Shown one piece after another: positions 1 through 8,636 of a DNA stretch of 64,000 nt. A model generated the notes under the pieces. It made no database searches, was not told where the DNA came from, and saw nothing but the letters and a program-made list of their open reading frames with translations. The position numbers were made by a program, and so were the translations under genes. The first letter of the stretch is position 1. Each line of letters starts with the position of its first letter. Source of the stretch: CBDFGS01 sp965247255 (GTDB lineage Bacteria; Chloroflexota; Dehalococcoidia; Lucifugimonadales; CAUZJF01). Location of the stretch: assembly GCA_965247255.1 (NCBI GenBank), contig CBDFGS010000012.1, positions 434,001-498,000 on the forward strand, given 5' to 3'.

Positions 1-10
1 CGCCCAAGGA

Positions 11-1327
11 ATGAGCACGCATCCAGCGGGAGACCCATTTAGGCTAATACAGGCCGGACGCGTAATTGACGGCCTGGGCGGTTCTCCTATCGAGCGCGGC
101 GCGGTGCTTGTTCGAGGCTCCAAGATCGAGGCCGTGGGCCCGCAGAGCGAAGTCGTCGCCCCCGAAGGCGCCCCCGTCGAGAAGCTCGAGTTCCCAGGCA
201 AGACCGTGATGCCAGGCATGGTGGACTGCCACACCCACCACAACGGCTTCGGCGACGGCCGCGTGGGCGACACCCTTGCGGAGATGCCCGACGAGCTGCT
301 CACCCTCCAGTCCGCACGTAACGCCAGGGCTGCGCTATTCTCAGGTGTCACCAGCGTGCGCGAGAACGGGCCCAAGAACGATACGATGTTCCGGCTGCGC
401 GACGCCGTACGAGATGGAGTGGCCATCGGGCCTCGAATGGTCCTGTGCGGCCGGGCGGTCTCCATCATCGGGGGGCACATGGGCTATTTTGGCTCGGAGG
501 TCACCGGTCCCACCGAGGCCCGGGCCATGACACGTAGGCTCATCAAAGAGGGCGCCGACTACATCAAGATCACCGCCACCGGTGGTTCCACGGCAACCTC
601 GTTTCCCCTACGCCCGTCCTTCAACGTGGACGAGCTCAAAGCTATCACCCAAGAGGCCCACAAGTTCGGTAAGCTTACCGCCACCCACTGTGTCTCGACA
701 CAGGGCATCGTGAACTCCCTCGATGCAGACGTCGACATGATCATCCACTGCGTCTTCCAGGAGTCGGACGGCTCTGTCGACTTCCGTGAGGACGTTGCCG
801 AGCGTATCGGCGATCAAGGAGCGTACGTCAACCCGACGCTGCACATCGCCAGGTCTGCGATATGGAGCCTCGAGCACCGCAAGGAGCTTGAGGGGCTAGG
901 AGCCGAGGAGCAGGCGCGGTTGGACCGCAGCTACCGGAACTTCGATGCGCGTCTCGAGCATTGCAGGCGCATGATAGACATGGGGCTAAAGTTCATAACC
1001 GGCTCAGATTCCTCCTGGGGCAACTACCAGCTAGGCAACACAGTGTACGAGACCGAGTGTCTTGTGATGGCAGGGTACTCTGCCACCCAGGGCGTCCGTT
1101 CTGTGACCAGCGAAGCGGCTGCATCGCTCGCCATAGACGAGGTCACGGGTTCGCTGGAGCTGGGCAAAGAGGCCGATATGATAGTAGTGGATGGGGACCC
1201 GCTATCGAACGTGAGCGACCTGTGGAACGTCGAAGAGGTGTTCCTGGCGGGCGAGCGAATCGATCGCGGCTCGGCCGAATCGCGCGCCTCGACCCGCCAG
1301 CTGCGCCCGGAGTCGAGCTTGATCTAG
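11..1327 (+). CDS. Metal-dependent amidohydrolase (imidazolonepropionase/prolidase-like)
   Basis: A 438-residue protein of the amidohydrolase superfamily, which hydrolyses amide or ester bonds in a TIM barrel with one or two divalent metals. Seen: an N-terminal beta-sandwich segment with GxxI/VxxV character, the first metal-binding HxH in CHTHHNGF (about residues 73-80), a probable carboxylated-lysine region in DYIKITATGG (about 178-187), histidines in THCVST and IIHC, and a catalytic aspartate in GSDSSWGNY (about 334). A C-terminal GxLExGKxADMIVxDGDPL stretch closes the sandwich. The ATG at 11 has AAGGA directly against it, too close for a normal ribosome site, and the frame is open to the window edge, so the true start may lie a few codons upstream. 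The substrate cannot be told from the sequence. Confidence 0.85.
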   Translation: MSTHPAGDPFRLIQAGRVIDGLGGSPIERGAVLVRGSKIEAVGPQSEVVAPEGAPVEKLEFPGKTVMPGMVDCHTHHNGFGDGRVGDTLAEMPDELLTLQSARNARAALFSGVTSVRENGPKNDTMFRLRDAVRDGVAIGPRMVLCGRAVSIIGGHMGYFGSEVTGPTEARAMTRRLIKEGADYIKITATGGSTATSFPLRPSFNVDELKAITQEAHKFGKLTATHCVSTQGIVNSLDADVDMIIHCVFQESDGSVDFREDVAERIGDQGAYVNPTLHIARSAIWSLEHRKELEGLGAEEQARLDRSYRNFDARLEHCRRMIDMGLKFITGSDSSWGNYQLGNTVYETECLVMAGYSATQGVRSVTSEAAASLAIDEVTGSLELGKEADMIVVDGDPLSNVSDLWNVEEVFLAGERIDRGSAESRASTRQLRPESSLI

Positions 1328-1417
1328 GGCGCGGGACGGCGATAGCTGCGGTGTTAGGCCTTGCGGAACGGAAAAATCAGCCTGGCGGCGAGTGATGTCG
1401 TCCGCGAGATGCAGCGA

Positions 1418-2440
1418 CTACCAGGAAGGGCTCGTGTCCTCGTAGTCGTTGCTGGTCAGACGTCTCTGGTTTGTGCCGTCAGAGTGCATCAAGTAGATCT
1501 CGGCGTCCCCGTCGAGGTATGACACGAACGCGATGTTTCGCCCGTTGGGGGACCACACCGGGCTGTCGTCACGCACCAGGTTGTGGGTAAGTCTCGTGTG
1601 TGCGCCGCTCTCGACGTCGGCGATGTACACTTCGGCGTTGCCGTCTTTCTCTGACACATATAGGAGCTGCTTTCCGTTGGGAGACCAGGCTATCTGGTAT
1701 TCCGGAGCTTCACTGTCAGTAAGTCTCCTCTGGTCCATCCCATCTGAGTCCATAACGTAGACTTCCGGATTGCCATCCCTGTCCGATAGGACAGCTATTC
1801 TCGTCCTGTCAGGTGACCAGACCGGGCTGTAGTCGAGCGTATCGGTGAGGCGGAACTCATTAACTCCGTCCGGGTTCCGGGTGTAGATGCCCTGGTTTAG
1901 CCCTTTCGGCGCGGCGAATACGACCGAGTCCCCGCCGGGAGACCAGTCGCCAACCCCCTGGCCCGCGATCGATGTCAAAAGGACCGGCTCAGAGCCCTCC
2001 AGCCCTACTACATGGATCGTGGACTTGCCCTCCGTCTCGGCTACGAATGCTAGTCGTTTGCTATCCGGCGACCAACGGTGCGTGCGGCGGACGCCGGAGC
2101 TTGTCGTTAGCGCGCGTCGCTCGGAGCCATCAAGTCGAATGACCTCTAACGTGATCTCGTTTCCGGAGCCGGAGAGAAACGCCACGTACCTTCCGTCCGG
2201 GGAGAGAAGCGGGAGGTACTCGTCCTGAGGGCTGCTGGTAAGGTTCCGCGGCTCTGTATCCCTTGCCGGGTCGAGCAGGAAGATATCGAGGTTCCCCTCC
2301 CTGTCCGACGTGTAGACCAGCGAAGTGGGCTCCGGGCCGCACGCAGTTGCCCCTGCGGCGAGAAAAATCGAAAAGAGAAGAACGAGAGTCCCGCGGTTAA
2401 TAGCCCCGGGTAGCGTTGAGGGGCGATGAAAACGGCGCAT
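1418..2440 (-). CDS. TolB-like beta-propeller (PD40 repeat) lipoprotein
   Basis: A 340-residue protein with a basic N terminus, one hydrophobic segment and a lipobox ending ATAC-G (Cys about residue 34), so it is probably exported and lipid-anchored. The rest is made of WD40-like PD40 repeats: SPDGRYVAFLS, SPDSKRLAFVA, SPDRTRIAVLS, SPNGKQLLYVS and SPNGRNIAFVS recur at about 42-residue spacing, each followed by a segment like DGNxEVYxMxxDG. This is the propeller seen in TolB and in DUF5050/PD40 surface proteins. No peptidase domain follows, and there is no Pal or TolA neighbour, so a Tol role is not supported. It is divergent from the FHA gene. Function unknown beyond a likely protein- or polysaccharide-binding propeller. 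Confidence 0.8.
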   Translation of the reverse strand: MRRFHRPSTLPGAINRGTLVLLFSIFLAAGATACGPEPTSLVYTSDREGNLDIFLLDPARDTEPRNLTSSPQDEYLPLLSPDGRYVAFLSGSGNEITLEVIRLDGSERRALTTSSGVRRTHRWSPDSKRLAFVAETEGKSTIHVVGLEGSEPVLLTSIAGQGVGDWSPGGDSVVFAAPKGLNQGIYTRNPDGVNEFRLTDTLDYSPVWSPDRTRIAVLSDRDGNPEVYVMDSDGMDQRRLTDSEAPEYQIAWSPNGKQLLYVSEKDGNAEVYIADVESGAHTRLTHNLVRDDSPVWSPNGRNIAFVSYLDGDAEIYLMHSDGTNQRRLTSNDYEDTSPSW

Positions 2441-2580
2441 GTTATAGAGCCCGCTCGGTGTCCAATCTGGCGATGAACTATACTACCACGCGGCTTGCCT
2501 TTAAGGGCCAAGAGGCGCGACGGTCTTAATCGACGCTGTTGCCGCCTCGGCGATCTGCGCTTCGTCTGGCCAAGCAACTG

Positions 2581-2610
2581 TTGACACAAAATGACCAAGC
2601 TACATAAGAT
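2581..2610 (+). promoter_or_regulatory. Sigma70-type promoter upstream of the FHA gene
   Basis: A consensus -35 TTGACA at 2581-2586 is followed after 18 bases by TAAGAT at 2605-2610. Transcription would start near 2617, about 90 bases before the FHA gene. It is one of the closest matches to the housekeeping consensus seen in this window. Confidence 0.5.
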
Positions 2611-2705
2611 AATCGCGCGGGCTGCCCCTGATACGGAAGGAGCCCGGGGCGGTTTTGCTCCCCTTACGGGATGACTTTTACACTGTCGTATTAGGAGAAA
2701 CGGCG

Positions 2706-3056
2706 ATGGTCATGTCCGCAGAGGCGATCTTGCTCGTAAAAGGCGGCGCCGACGAGGGCGCCTCTATCAGTTTGCATGCTGGGATGGTCACCATGGGCCG
2801 GGCGCTCCTCAACGATATCGTGCTTGACTCAGCGGGCATATCTCGCCAGCACGCGGGGATAAGAGGCGATTCGGAGGGCTACTGGCTGGCCGACCTGGGT
2901 AGCCGCAACGGCACCTACGTTAACGGCGAGAAGATCAGCGGCGACCCCCGCCGCCTCCGCAACTTCGATCGCATCGAGCTTGGCGGCACAGACACTCCGG
3001 TCCACTGGGTGTTCATGGAGTCGCAAGCGACCGTGGACCTGCCCAGGCCGGGGTAG
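2706..3056 (+). CDS. FHA domain protein
   Basis: A 116-residue stand-alone forkhead-associated domain, which binds phosphothreonine peptides. Seen: the core motifs MGRALLNDIVL, SRQHAGI and LGSRNGTYVNG in the canonical order (GR, S/H, NG), filling nearly the whole protein, plus a short Pro/Thr tail. An in-frame ATG exists at 2655, but AGGAG at 2693-2697 sits 8 bases before the ATG at 2706, so that start is chosen. It precedes the pilus cluster by about 400 bases. FHA proteins often sit beside secretion systems and read out Ser/Thr kinase signalling, but no kinase is visible in this window. Confidence 0.85.
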   Translation: MVMSAEAILLVKGGADEGASISLHAGMVTMGRALLNDIVLDSAGISRQHAGIRGDSEGYWLADLGSRNGTYVNGEKISGDPRRLRNFDRIELGGTDTPVHWVFMESQATVDLPRPG

Positions 3057-3465
3057 CGTAATGGAGCCGCCTGTCTGACATCGACAGCCGTGCTGACGGC
3101 CCCGTTGGCATGGATCAGCGATGTAACGACTTATGCGCTATAGCGCCCAGTAACCTGCAAATCAGTCCGAGCCCTCTCCGCACTCCCTCGGTCCGCGACA
3201 CCTGACCAGGGGGCTTGCACACCCGCGCTCCTGTGCTGAGAGCCGTTGGCGTACGGAATCTAAGACAATTTCGGGAAACGTCAAAAAATTCGCGCGTACG
3301 CACCCAACTTTCGCTTTTCCCACCTTCCTATGCTAGATTAATATTTGGCTCCAGGTGCGAAAGCCTGGGCCTTGAGAGCCCTCCTTTTCCCACCTCTCGC
3401 GACGCTCTTCGTTATCTATGAGGAGCATCTGTCTCGGGGCGCAGTAACGCCCCACTGAGGGTTGA
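3057..3465 (+). promoter_or_regulatory. 409-base leader region of the pilus operon with an extended -10
   Basis: No gene is visible here. TGCTAGATT at 3331-3339 reads as an extended -10 (TGnTAGATT) with a weak -35. Transcription would begin near 3346, leaving about 120 bases of leader before pilB. That leader can form CCAGG/CCTGG and GGGC/GCCC hairpins around 3352-3385. I compared it by eye with the c-di-GMP class I riboswitch and found no match. Confidence 0.35.
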
Positions 3466-5190
3466 ATGACAACTACCAGCTTCGAGGACCGCGTTGGACG
3501 GGTGCTCCTGGACGCCGAGTTCGTCACTCAAGAGCAGCTGGACGAGGCGAGAAAGGCGAGCCAGAACCAAGACAAGGGGCTTCTAGACACTCTTGTCGAC
3601 CTCGGGTTCGTGGCACGCGAGACCCTGATGACCGTGCTGAGCTTCCAGCTCAGGGTCCCGGTCGTCGACCTGAAGACCGTCCAAGTGGACATGGAAGCGG
3701 TCCGCCTGGTCCCGGAGGACTTCGCGCGCCAGCACTCCGTGCTACCCGTCGGGTTCGAGCCCGATGGCTCCTTGCGCGTCGCCTCGATGGTGCCCAACGA
3801 CTTCCAGCTGCTGAGTCAGCTATCGTCCATGAGCGGCCACCAGACGAAGTTCGCTCTCGCGTTGAGCGGCGGGCTGGACGAGCTGATCGACCGGACATAC
3901 TCGACCGGCGCAACCGCACGACCCGGCGCGGCTCCCGATGCGCAGGGCCCGGGAACTGCGACGGCGGTCGCCCCGCTCGCCGCGGAGGCGCCTCCGGCCG
4001 GAGGTTTCTTGGGTCAGGATGTTTCCCAGCTTCCTGCCATCCAGGCCGTGGAGATGATCACCCTTCAGGCAGTGAAACGAAAGGCGTCAGACGTCCACAT
4101 CGTTCCCACGTCTGACTCGAGCAGCATCCTGTTCCGACTGGACGGCGTGCTCCAGCAGGTAGTCATAGTCCCCTTGAAGCTACACGAGTCTATCGTCGCC
4201 AGAATAAAGGTCCTGGCCGACATGGACATCTCAGAGTCGAGGCGTCCGCTGGACGGCAGTTTCAGCTTGCGGTTCGGCGAGAAGAACGTGGACTTCAGAG
4301 TCGCCACTATTGGGATCGCGTGGGGAGAGATGATGACCATGCGGATCCTGGACCGTTCGGGCGGCGTGTTGAGCCTCGAAGACGTCGGCATGGACCAGAC
4401 CCCGCTCCTCAACTGGAGGCAGCTATTAGCGTTGCCGTTCGGTATGCTCCTCGTCTCCGGGCCGACAGGCTCTGGCAAGACTACCACCCTCTACGCCTCC
4501 ATAATGGAGCTGATACAGAACAGGCTCAACATCATGACCGTTGAGGACCCGGTGGAGTACCGGATGGAGGACCTGCACCAGATCGAGGTGAACCGCGCCG
4601 CAGGGCTAGACTTCCCCACCGGGTTAAAGGCGATCATGCGGATGGACCCGGACGTCATTCTGGTGGGAGAGATTCGGGATGCTGAGACCGCTCGGACGGC
4701 CATCGACGCGGCGTTGACGGGCCATCTGGTGCTGGCCTCCATCCACAGTAATGACGCTGCCTCCTCCTTCGTTCGCCTGATCGACATGGGGATCGAGCCC
4801 TATATGGCGGCCACCGCCATCGCCGGCACGATGTCGCAGCGGCTCGTTCGTAAAGTCTGTCCGCATTGCAGCGTGGCGAAGGACGTCGGAGCCGCGGAGG
4901 CGATGGCCTTCGAGAACGAGATGCAGGAGCCGGCCGGGCAGTTCTATGAGGGTCAGGGGTGCAACTTTTGCGGCCTCACCAGCTTTATCGGCCGCGTGGG
5001 GGCCTTCGAGGTGCTCTCTGTAACAGATGACATCAGGAAGCTGGTCGCCGAAGGCGCCAGCGGGCAGGAAATCCGCAAGCAGGCCATCGAGGATGGGATG
5101 ATACCGCTGAGACGCGCTGGCATGCTTAAGGCCCAGCAAGGCGAGACCACGGTGGGCGAGGTGCTCAGGAAGGTGTTCTTCATCGACTAG
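3466..5190 (+). CDS. pilB: Type IV pilus / type II secretion assembly ATPase (PilB/GspE)
   Basis: A 574-residue cytoplasmic hexameric ATPase that powers pilin polymerisation. Seen in order: an N-terminal MshEN/GspE-N domain (about 1-125), an Ala/Pro-rich linker (about 145-180), then the GspE core with the arginine-rich switch segment, Walker A GPTGSGKTTT (332-341), the Asp box, Walker B DPDVILVGEIRD (about 391-402) and the His box LASIHSND. A zinc-binding pair of CxxC motifs (about 465-468 and 499-502) is typical of extension ATPases. The length is normal for PilB. The start ATG follows CTGAGGG and gives a standard MTTTSFEDR N terminus. It heads the run pilB, pilC, pilN-like, pilO-like, pilD. 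No retraction ATPase (PilT) is seen. Confidence 0.93.
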   Translation: MTTTSFEDRVGRVLLDAEFVTQEQLDEARKASQNQDKGLLDTLVDLGFVARETLMTVLSFQLRVPVVDLKTVQVDMEAVRLVPEDFARQHSVLPVGFEPDGSLRVASMVPNDFQLLSQLSSMSGHQTKFALALSGGLDELIDRTYSTGATARPGAAPDAQGPGTATAVAPLAAEAPPAGGFLGQDVSQLPAIQAVEMITLQAVKRKASDVHIVPTSDSSSILFRLDGVLQQVVIVPLKLHESIVARIKVLADMDISESRRPLDGSFSLRFGEKNVDFRVATIGIAWGEMMTMRILDRSGGVLSLEDVGMDQTPLLNWRQLLALPFGMLLVSGPTGSGKTTTLYASIMELIQNRLNIMTVEDPVEYRMEDLHQIEVNRAAGLDFPTGLKAIMRMDPDVILVGEIRDAETARTAIDAALTGHLVLASIHSNDAASSFVRLIDMGIEPYMAATAIAGTMSQRLVRKVCPHCSVAKDVGAAEAMAFENEMQEPAGQFYEGQGCNFCGLTSFIGRVGAFEVLSVTDDIRKLVAEGASGQEIRKQAIEDGMIPLRRAGMLKAQQGETTVGEVLRKVFFID

Positions 5191-5345
5191 GGCGGGCTTT
5201 CCCGCCAAAGGCGCTGTTGGAGTCGACAGGGAAGCTGGCCGCCGGCCCTTCGACCGGGCTCGAACACCCGGATAGTTCTCCTGGTCTCGTAGTACACTAG
5301 ACACTCGAGGATTCGCCTAGCGGCCATCGCGCGGAATGGGGTGCC

Positions 5346-6554
5346 ATGGCCATCCGGTACGAGGCGTACACACAGCAGGGTGAGAAGGTCAAGGGCGTCC
5401 TGGAGACGGACTCCGAGGAGGACGCTTACGGCTTGCTCGAGAAAGACGAGCTGATCCCTTACCGGCTGCAGCCGGTAAAGACCAGACGCAGCCTCGTCCA
5501 GATCATGCCGGGCTTGTTCAAGCCCAGGCCCCAGGAAGTCATAGACTTCACGCGGCAGATGGCCTCGCTCCTTAACTCAGGGATTCCCGTGCGCCGGGCG
5601 CTGGTCGTCCAGCGGGAGCAGGCCCGTAGCCCCGGCCTCAAAGAGGCCCTAAGGCGGATTATTCAGGATATCGAGGAAGGGGTCCGCTTCGGGGAGGCCT
5701 TCGAGCGCCACAAGACTGTGTTCCCGGAGTTTTATCTCCGCCTTTTGGCTGTCGGCGAGGCCACTGGCGGAATCCCTCTGACTCTTCAGCAGCTCACCGA
5801 TACCCTGCAGAGGCGCAAGAGCGTCGCCGACAAGGTGCGCAAAGCGCTCATATACCCCGCGATCAGCCTGGCGGTCGCATTGGTGGCGGCGTTTGTACTC
5901 GTGACGTACTCGCTCCCCTCGCTCACTGGGCTGCTCAAGGACTTCGGCGGCGAGCTGCCGGTTGCTACGCAACTGCTGATCACGGTCTCAGACGGCTTGG
6001 CGGCCTACGCGCTGTTCATCATCGTACCGATCGTTTCGCTCGGCCTTGGGACCGCCATGGCCTCCCGGACGGAGGTGGGTAAGCGTACTAGAGACCGATT
6101 CCTTCTCCAGTTGCCGGTAGTCGGCACGATCCTGGAAGGCAGCAGCATGTTCTTTCTCACCACTACATTGTCCACGCTTCTCAAGGGGGGTGTCCCAACC
6201 ATCGAGGCGATGAAGCTGGCCGAGGAGGGACTTGGCAATGCGGTCTACCGAGAGAGGCTTGCGGGGGTCACCCAACGCGCTTCCGAGGGTACCAAGCTCG
6301 GCGAGGCGTTCGGAGAGGAGAAGGGCTTCCCTTCGATCATCGCGCAGGCAATCGCGACCGGCGAGCTCAGGGGCAGCATGGTAGATACGCTCGCGGGCAT
6401 CGCGGAATACTACGAGGACCTCACTGACAGGGCCGTCAGCGGCGCCACCGAGCTGATCCAGCCCGGCGTGATCATATTCGTGGCCGGTATCGTTGGGTTT
6501 GTCGCCGTCGCAGTGATATCGGGCATCTACTCTACTCTGGGGAATGTGGGTTGA
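5346..6554 (+). CDS. pilC: Type IV pilus / type II secretion inner-membrane platform protein (PilC/GspF)
   Basis: A 402-residue polytopic protein with the two tandem GspF domains of the platform that couples the ATPase to pilin assembly. Seen: an N-terminal MAIRYEAYTQQGEKVKGVLE segment typical of GspF, a first GspF domain with FTRQMASLLNSGIPVRRAL (about 60-80), a long membrane segment near 175-200, a second domain with FLLTTLSTLLKGGVPTIEAM (about 270), and a C-terminal membrane helix ending IYSTLGNVG. The gap after pilB is 155 bases and contains a GGCGGG/CCCGCC hairpin at the pilB stop. The stop overlaps the start of the next gene, so translation is probably coupled. Confidence 0.93.
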   Translation: MAIRYEAYTQQGEKVKGVLETDSEEDAYGLLEKDELIPYRLQPVKTRRSLVQIMPGLFKPRPQEVIDFTRQMASLLNSGIPVRRALVVQREQARSPGLKEALRRIIQDIEEGVRFGEAFERHKTVFPEFYLRLLAVGEATGGIPLTLQQLTDTLQRRKSVADKVRKALIYPAISLAVALVAAFVLVTYSLPSLTGLLKDFGGELPVATQLLITVSDGLAAYALFIIVPIVSLGLGTAMASRTEVGKRTRDRFLLQLPVVGTILEGSSMFFLTTTLSTLLKGGVPTIEAMKLAEEGLGNAVYRERLAGVTQRASEGTKLGEAFGEEKGFPSIIAQAIATGELRGSMVDTLAGIAEYYEDLTDRAVSGATELIQPGVIIFVAGIVGFVAVAVISGIYSTLGNVG

Positions 6555-7177
6555 CCCAGTTCCTGCGGCGAGGAGGCTCGAGGCAAGGCGCGGGCGCTCG
6601 GGCCTTGATCTGGCGTCAGGTCCCCAGGATTAACCTGGTCTCCACTCAGGCGCCGACAAAATTCGCTCCCAAGACCCTGGGCCTCGGCGGGCTCCTGCTG
6701 GTGGCTCTGGGCGCCACGGCATATCTGTATCTGAGTCTCTCCTCGATGAAGACGGAGGTCGAGGCGCTGACCCAGGACCTCGACGGGTACACAAATGAGA
6801 CGGCGCAGTCGCGGGACTCGCTCTCGGAGATCGAAACCGAGCTGCAAACGATCATTACGCAGGTCCAAGAGTTGGATGATGGCAGCAGCGTCGCGGGGCA
6901 GGCGCTCGAGGAGCTCCGTGTCGCGCGGACCGATTGGGCTTATGGGCTCGATGCCCTGCTTGGGGTCGACGGTACCGACGTGCGAATAAGCAAAGTCGTC
7001 ACCCAACCTAACGCGAAACTCTTGGTGACCCTGGCCGGATCGGGATTTCAAGCCCTCGGAACGTTTCAAGACCATATGCGCAAGGACGAGGTCGAAGACA
7101 TCCTGGAGCTGGTCACGTTGAATTCGGCAAGCACGGAGTCCGGATTCACCATCGCCGCCGAAATCCGCGTACGGTAG
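6551..7177 (+). CDS. PilN-like pilus assembly protein
   Basis: A 208-residue bitopic protein. It starts with TTG overlapping the pilC stop (TTGA). Seen: a short basic cytoplasmic N terminus containing PRINLVS, which resembles the INLLP-type PilM-binding motif of PilN, then one membrane helix (about 38-57), a coiled-coil-like stretch and an alpha/beta ferredoxin-like C-terminal domain. In the family, PilN forms a heterodimer with PilO that links the platform to the outer structures. No pilM gene precedes it, which is unusual. Sequence conservation in this family is low, so the call rests on topology, the motif and position. Confidence 0.7.
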   Translation: MTQFLRRGGSRQGAGARALIWRQVPRINLVSTQAPTKFAPKTLGLGGLLLVALGATAYLYLSLSSMKTEVEALTQDLDGYTNETAQSRDSLSEIETELQTIITQVQELDDGSSVAGQALEELRVARTDWAYGLDALLGVDGTDVRISKVVTQPNAKLLVTLAGSGFQALGTFQDHMRKDEVEDILELVTLNSASTESGFTIAAEIRVR

Positions 7178-7184
7178 GTATCTA

Positions 7185-7772
7185 GTGCTAGAGCGTGTAA
7201 AAGGGGTCCCGAGGGAAGTAGCCGCGCTATTGGTGTTGGGCGTCCTCCTTGTGGCGGCTGCGGCTTACCTCTACTCTCAGCGGAGCGAAGTCGAAGGTGA
7301 GATCGTAGTAATTGATGCGAGACGAGTGGCGGCTGAAGTGGAGCGTGAATCGCTCTCCCAGGAGCTGAGCGCGAAGACTCAAGAGGTGCAGGAAAAGAGA
7401 CAAGAGCTCGAGGCCAAGCAGGCCGAAGTGAGGGACGGCGGGGGGGCCTCCAAACCTGCGGCCCTGGCATCGCGGAGGGAGGCTGTTGAGCTAAGCGGTC
7501 AACTCATCGCAGCTACGGAGGAGCGAGGACTGAACCTGAGCAAGTTCGACACCCAACAGACCGCGATCACCCTCGCCGAGACCGAATTCCCGGCATTAAG
7601 CTTTTCTCTGGCGGCATCGGGACGTCCCGACGATCTGATCGGTCTGCTGGACGTGGTCGAGGCCGTTCCTACAGCAAGAATTGATACTCTGGAACTCGCG
7701 CGGGACGAAATTGACGCCGAATTGTGGCGTCTCACCGCTGCCATCATCGTCGTGTACCAGCAGGAAGGCTGA
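7185..7772 (+). CDS. PilO-like pilus assembly protein
   Basis: A 195-residue bitopic protein starting with GTG 7 bases after the pilN-like gene. Seen: a short cytoplasmic N terminus, one hydrophobic helix (about 12-29), a coiled coil rich in Glu, Gln and Lys (about 35-90), and a C-terminal domain of alternating strands and helices. This is the PilO/GspM architecture, and gene order supports it. It should pair with the preceding PilN-like protein in the inner-membrane alignment complex. Little family-specific sequence can be recognised. Confidence 0.65.
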   Translation: MLERVKGVPREVAALLVLGVLLVAAAAYLYSQRSEVEGEIVVIDARRVAAEVERESLSQELSAKTQEVQEKRQELEAKQAEVRDGGGASKPAALASRREAVELSGQLIAATEERGLNLSKFDTQQTAITLAETEFPALSFSLAASGRPDDLIGLLDVVEAVPTARIDTLELARDEIDAELWRLTAAIIVVYQQEG

Positions 7773-7829
7773 CGCCGGACTCACGCGGCATCTTCCCGTC
7801 TGGCTGGCGGACTGCCGAGAGGAATCACA

Positions 7830-8633
7830 ATGCTGGGTGTAATCGTGTTCGCGATTGGCGCGTCGGTTGGCAGCTTCGTCAACGTAGTGTCGGACAGGGT
7901 GCCATCGGGTAAATCGATTGTGAGACCCAGATCGTATTGCGATGCTTGCCAGCGCCCTCTATCCAATCTCGAAAACGTCCCCATCCTCAGCTTCTTGTGG
8001 CTGAGGGGCAAATGCCGCACCTGCGATGCCCGAATCCCGGGCCGGGTTATTGCCATTGAGGGCCTGACCGGGGCTATCTTCGTCCTGGTGTACCTGAAAT
8101 TCGGGTTGGGAGTCGAGTTCCTGGTACTGGGGGCCGCGGCGGCGCTGCTCCTGACCGTTGCCGTTATCGACCTCGAGCACAAGCTGATATTGTACCGGAT
8201 CACTTTCCCTAGCATTGCCCTATTGATCGTGGCGTCGCCCTTCTGGGCTCAGCTGGGTTTCACGCGCCATTTCCTGGGCAGCTCCGACATGATAGCTTCG
8301 GTGTCTAATTCCCTGGTAGCCGGACTCGGGGCGTTCCTTTTCTTCTTCGTCATACATGTGGTATATCCGCCGGGAATGGGAGGCGGCGACCCGTGGCTTG
8401 CAGGCCTGATTGGTCTGCTGGTCGGTCTGCCCGGCGTAATCGTCGCGGTATGGGGAGGTATCGTGAGCGGAGGCCTGGTAGCGATCGCGCTTCTCGCCCT
8501 CCGGCTAAAAGGGCGAAAAGACGAGATTCCCTTTGGCCCGTTTCTCGCCCTAGCTGGCATAGCCACCCTTCTGTGGGGGCCTGAGATCATGTCTGGCTAC
8601 GACAGCCTTGTGGACCGGCTAGTGAGGATGTAA
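7830..8633 (+). CDS. pilD: Prepilin peptidase / N-methyltransferase (type 4 prepilin peptidase)
   Basis: A 267-residue polytopic aspartyl protease that cleaves the G/F junction of prepilins and methylates the new N terminus. Seen: the N-terminal A24_N domain with GSFVNVV and two CxxC zinc motifs (C37/C40 and about C62/C65), the first catalytic aspartate in VIDLEHK (about 113) and the second in GMGGGDPW, which matches the GxGD signature. At least six hydrophobic segments follow. Its substrates are almost certainly the three prepilins at 10.8-13.6 kb. The ATG follows AGAGGAATC at normal spacing. Confidence 0.93.
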   Translation: MLGVIVFAIGASVGSFVNVVSDRVPSGKSIVRPRSYCDACQRPLSNLENVPILSFLWLRGKCRTCDARIPGRVIAIEGLTGAIFVLVYLKFGLGVEFLVLGAAAALLLTVAVIDLEHKLILYRITFPSIALLIVASPFWAQLGFTRHFLGSSDMIASVSNSLVAGLGAFLFFFVIHVVYPPGMGGGDPWLAGLIGLLVGLPGVIVAVWGGIVSGGLVAIALLALRLKGRKDEIPFGPFLALAGIATLLWGPEIMSGYDSLVDRLVRM

Positions 8634-8636
8634 CGC

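Noticed and set aside
3340..3465. c-di-GMP riboswitch upstream of pilB
   Set aside because: Hairpins are present, but none of the conserved class I or II sequence blocks could be found by eye.
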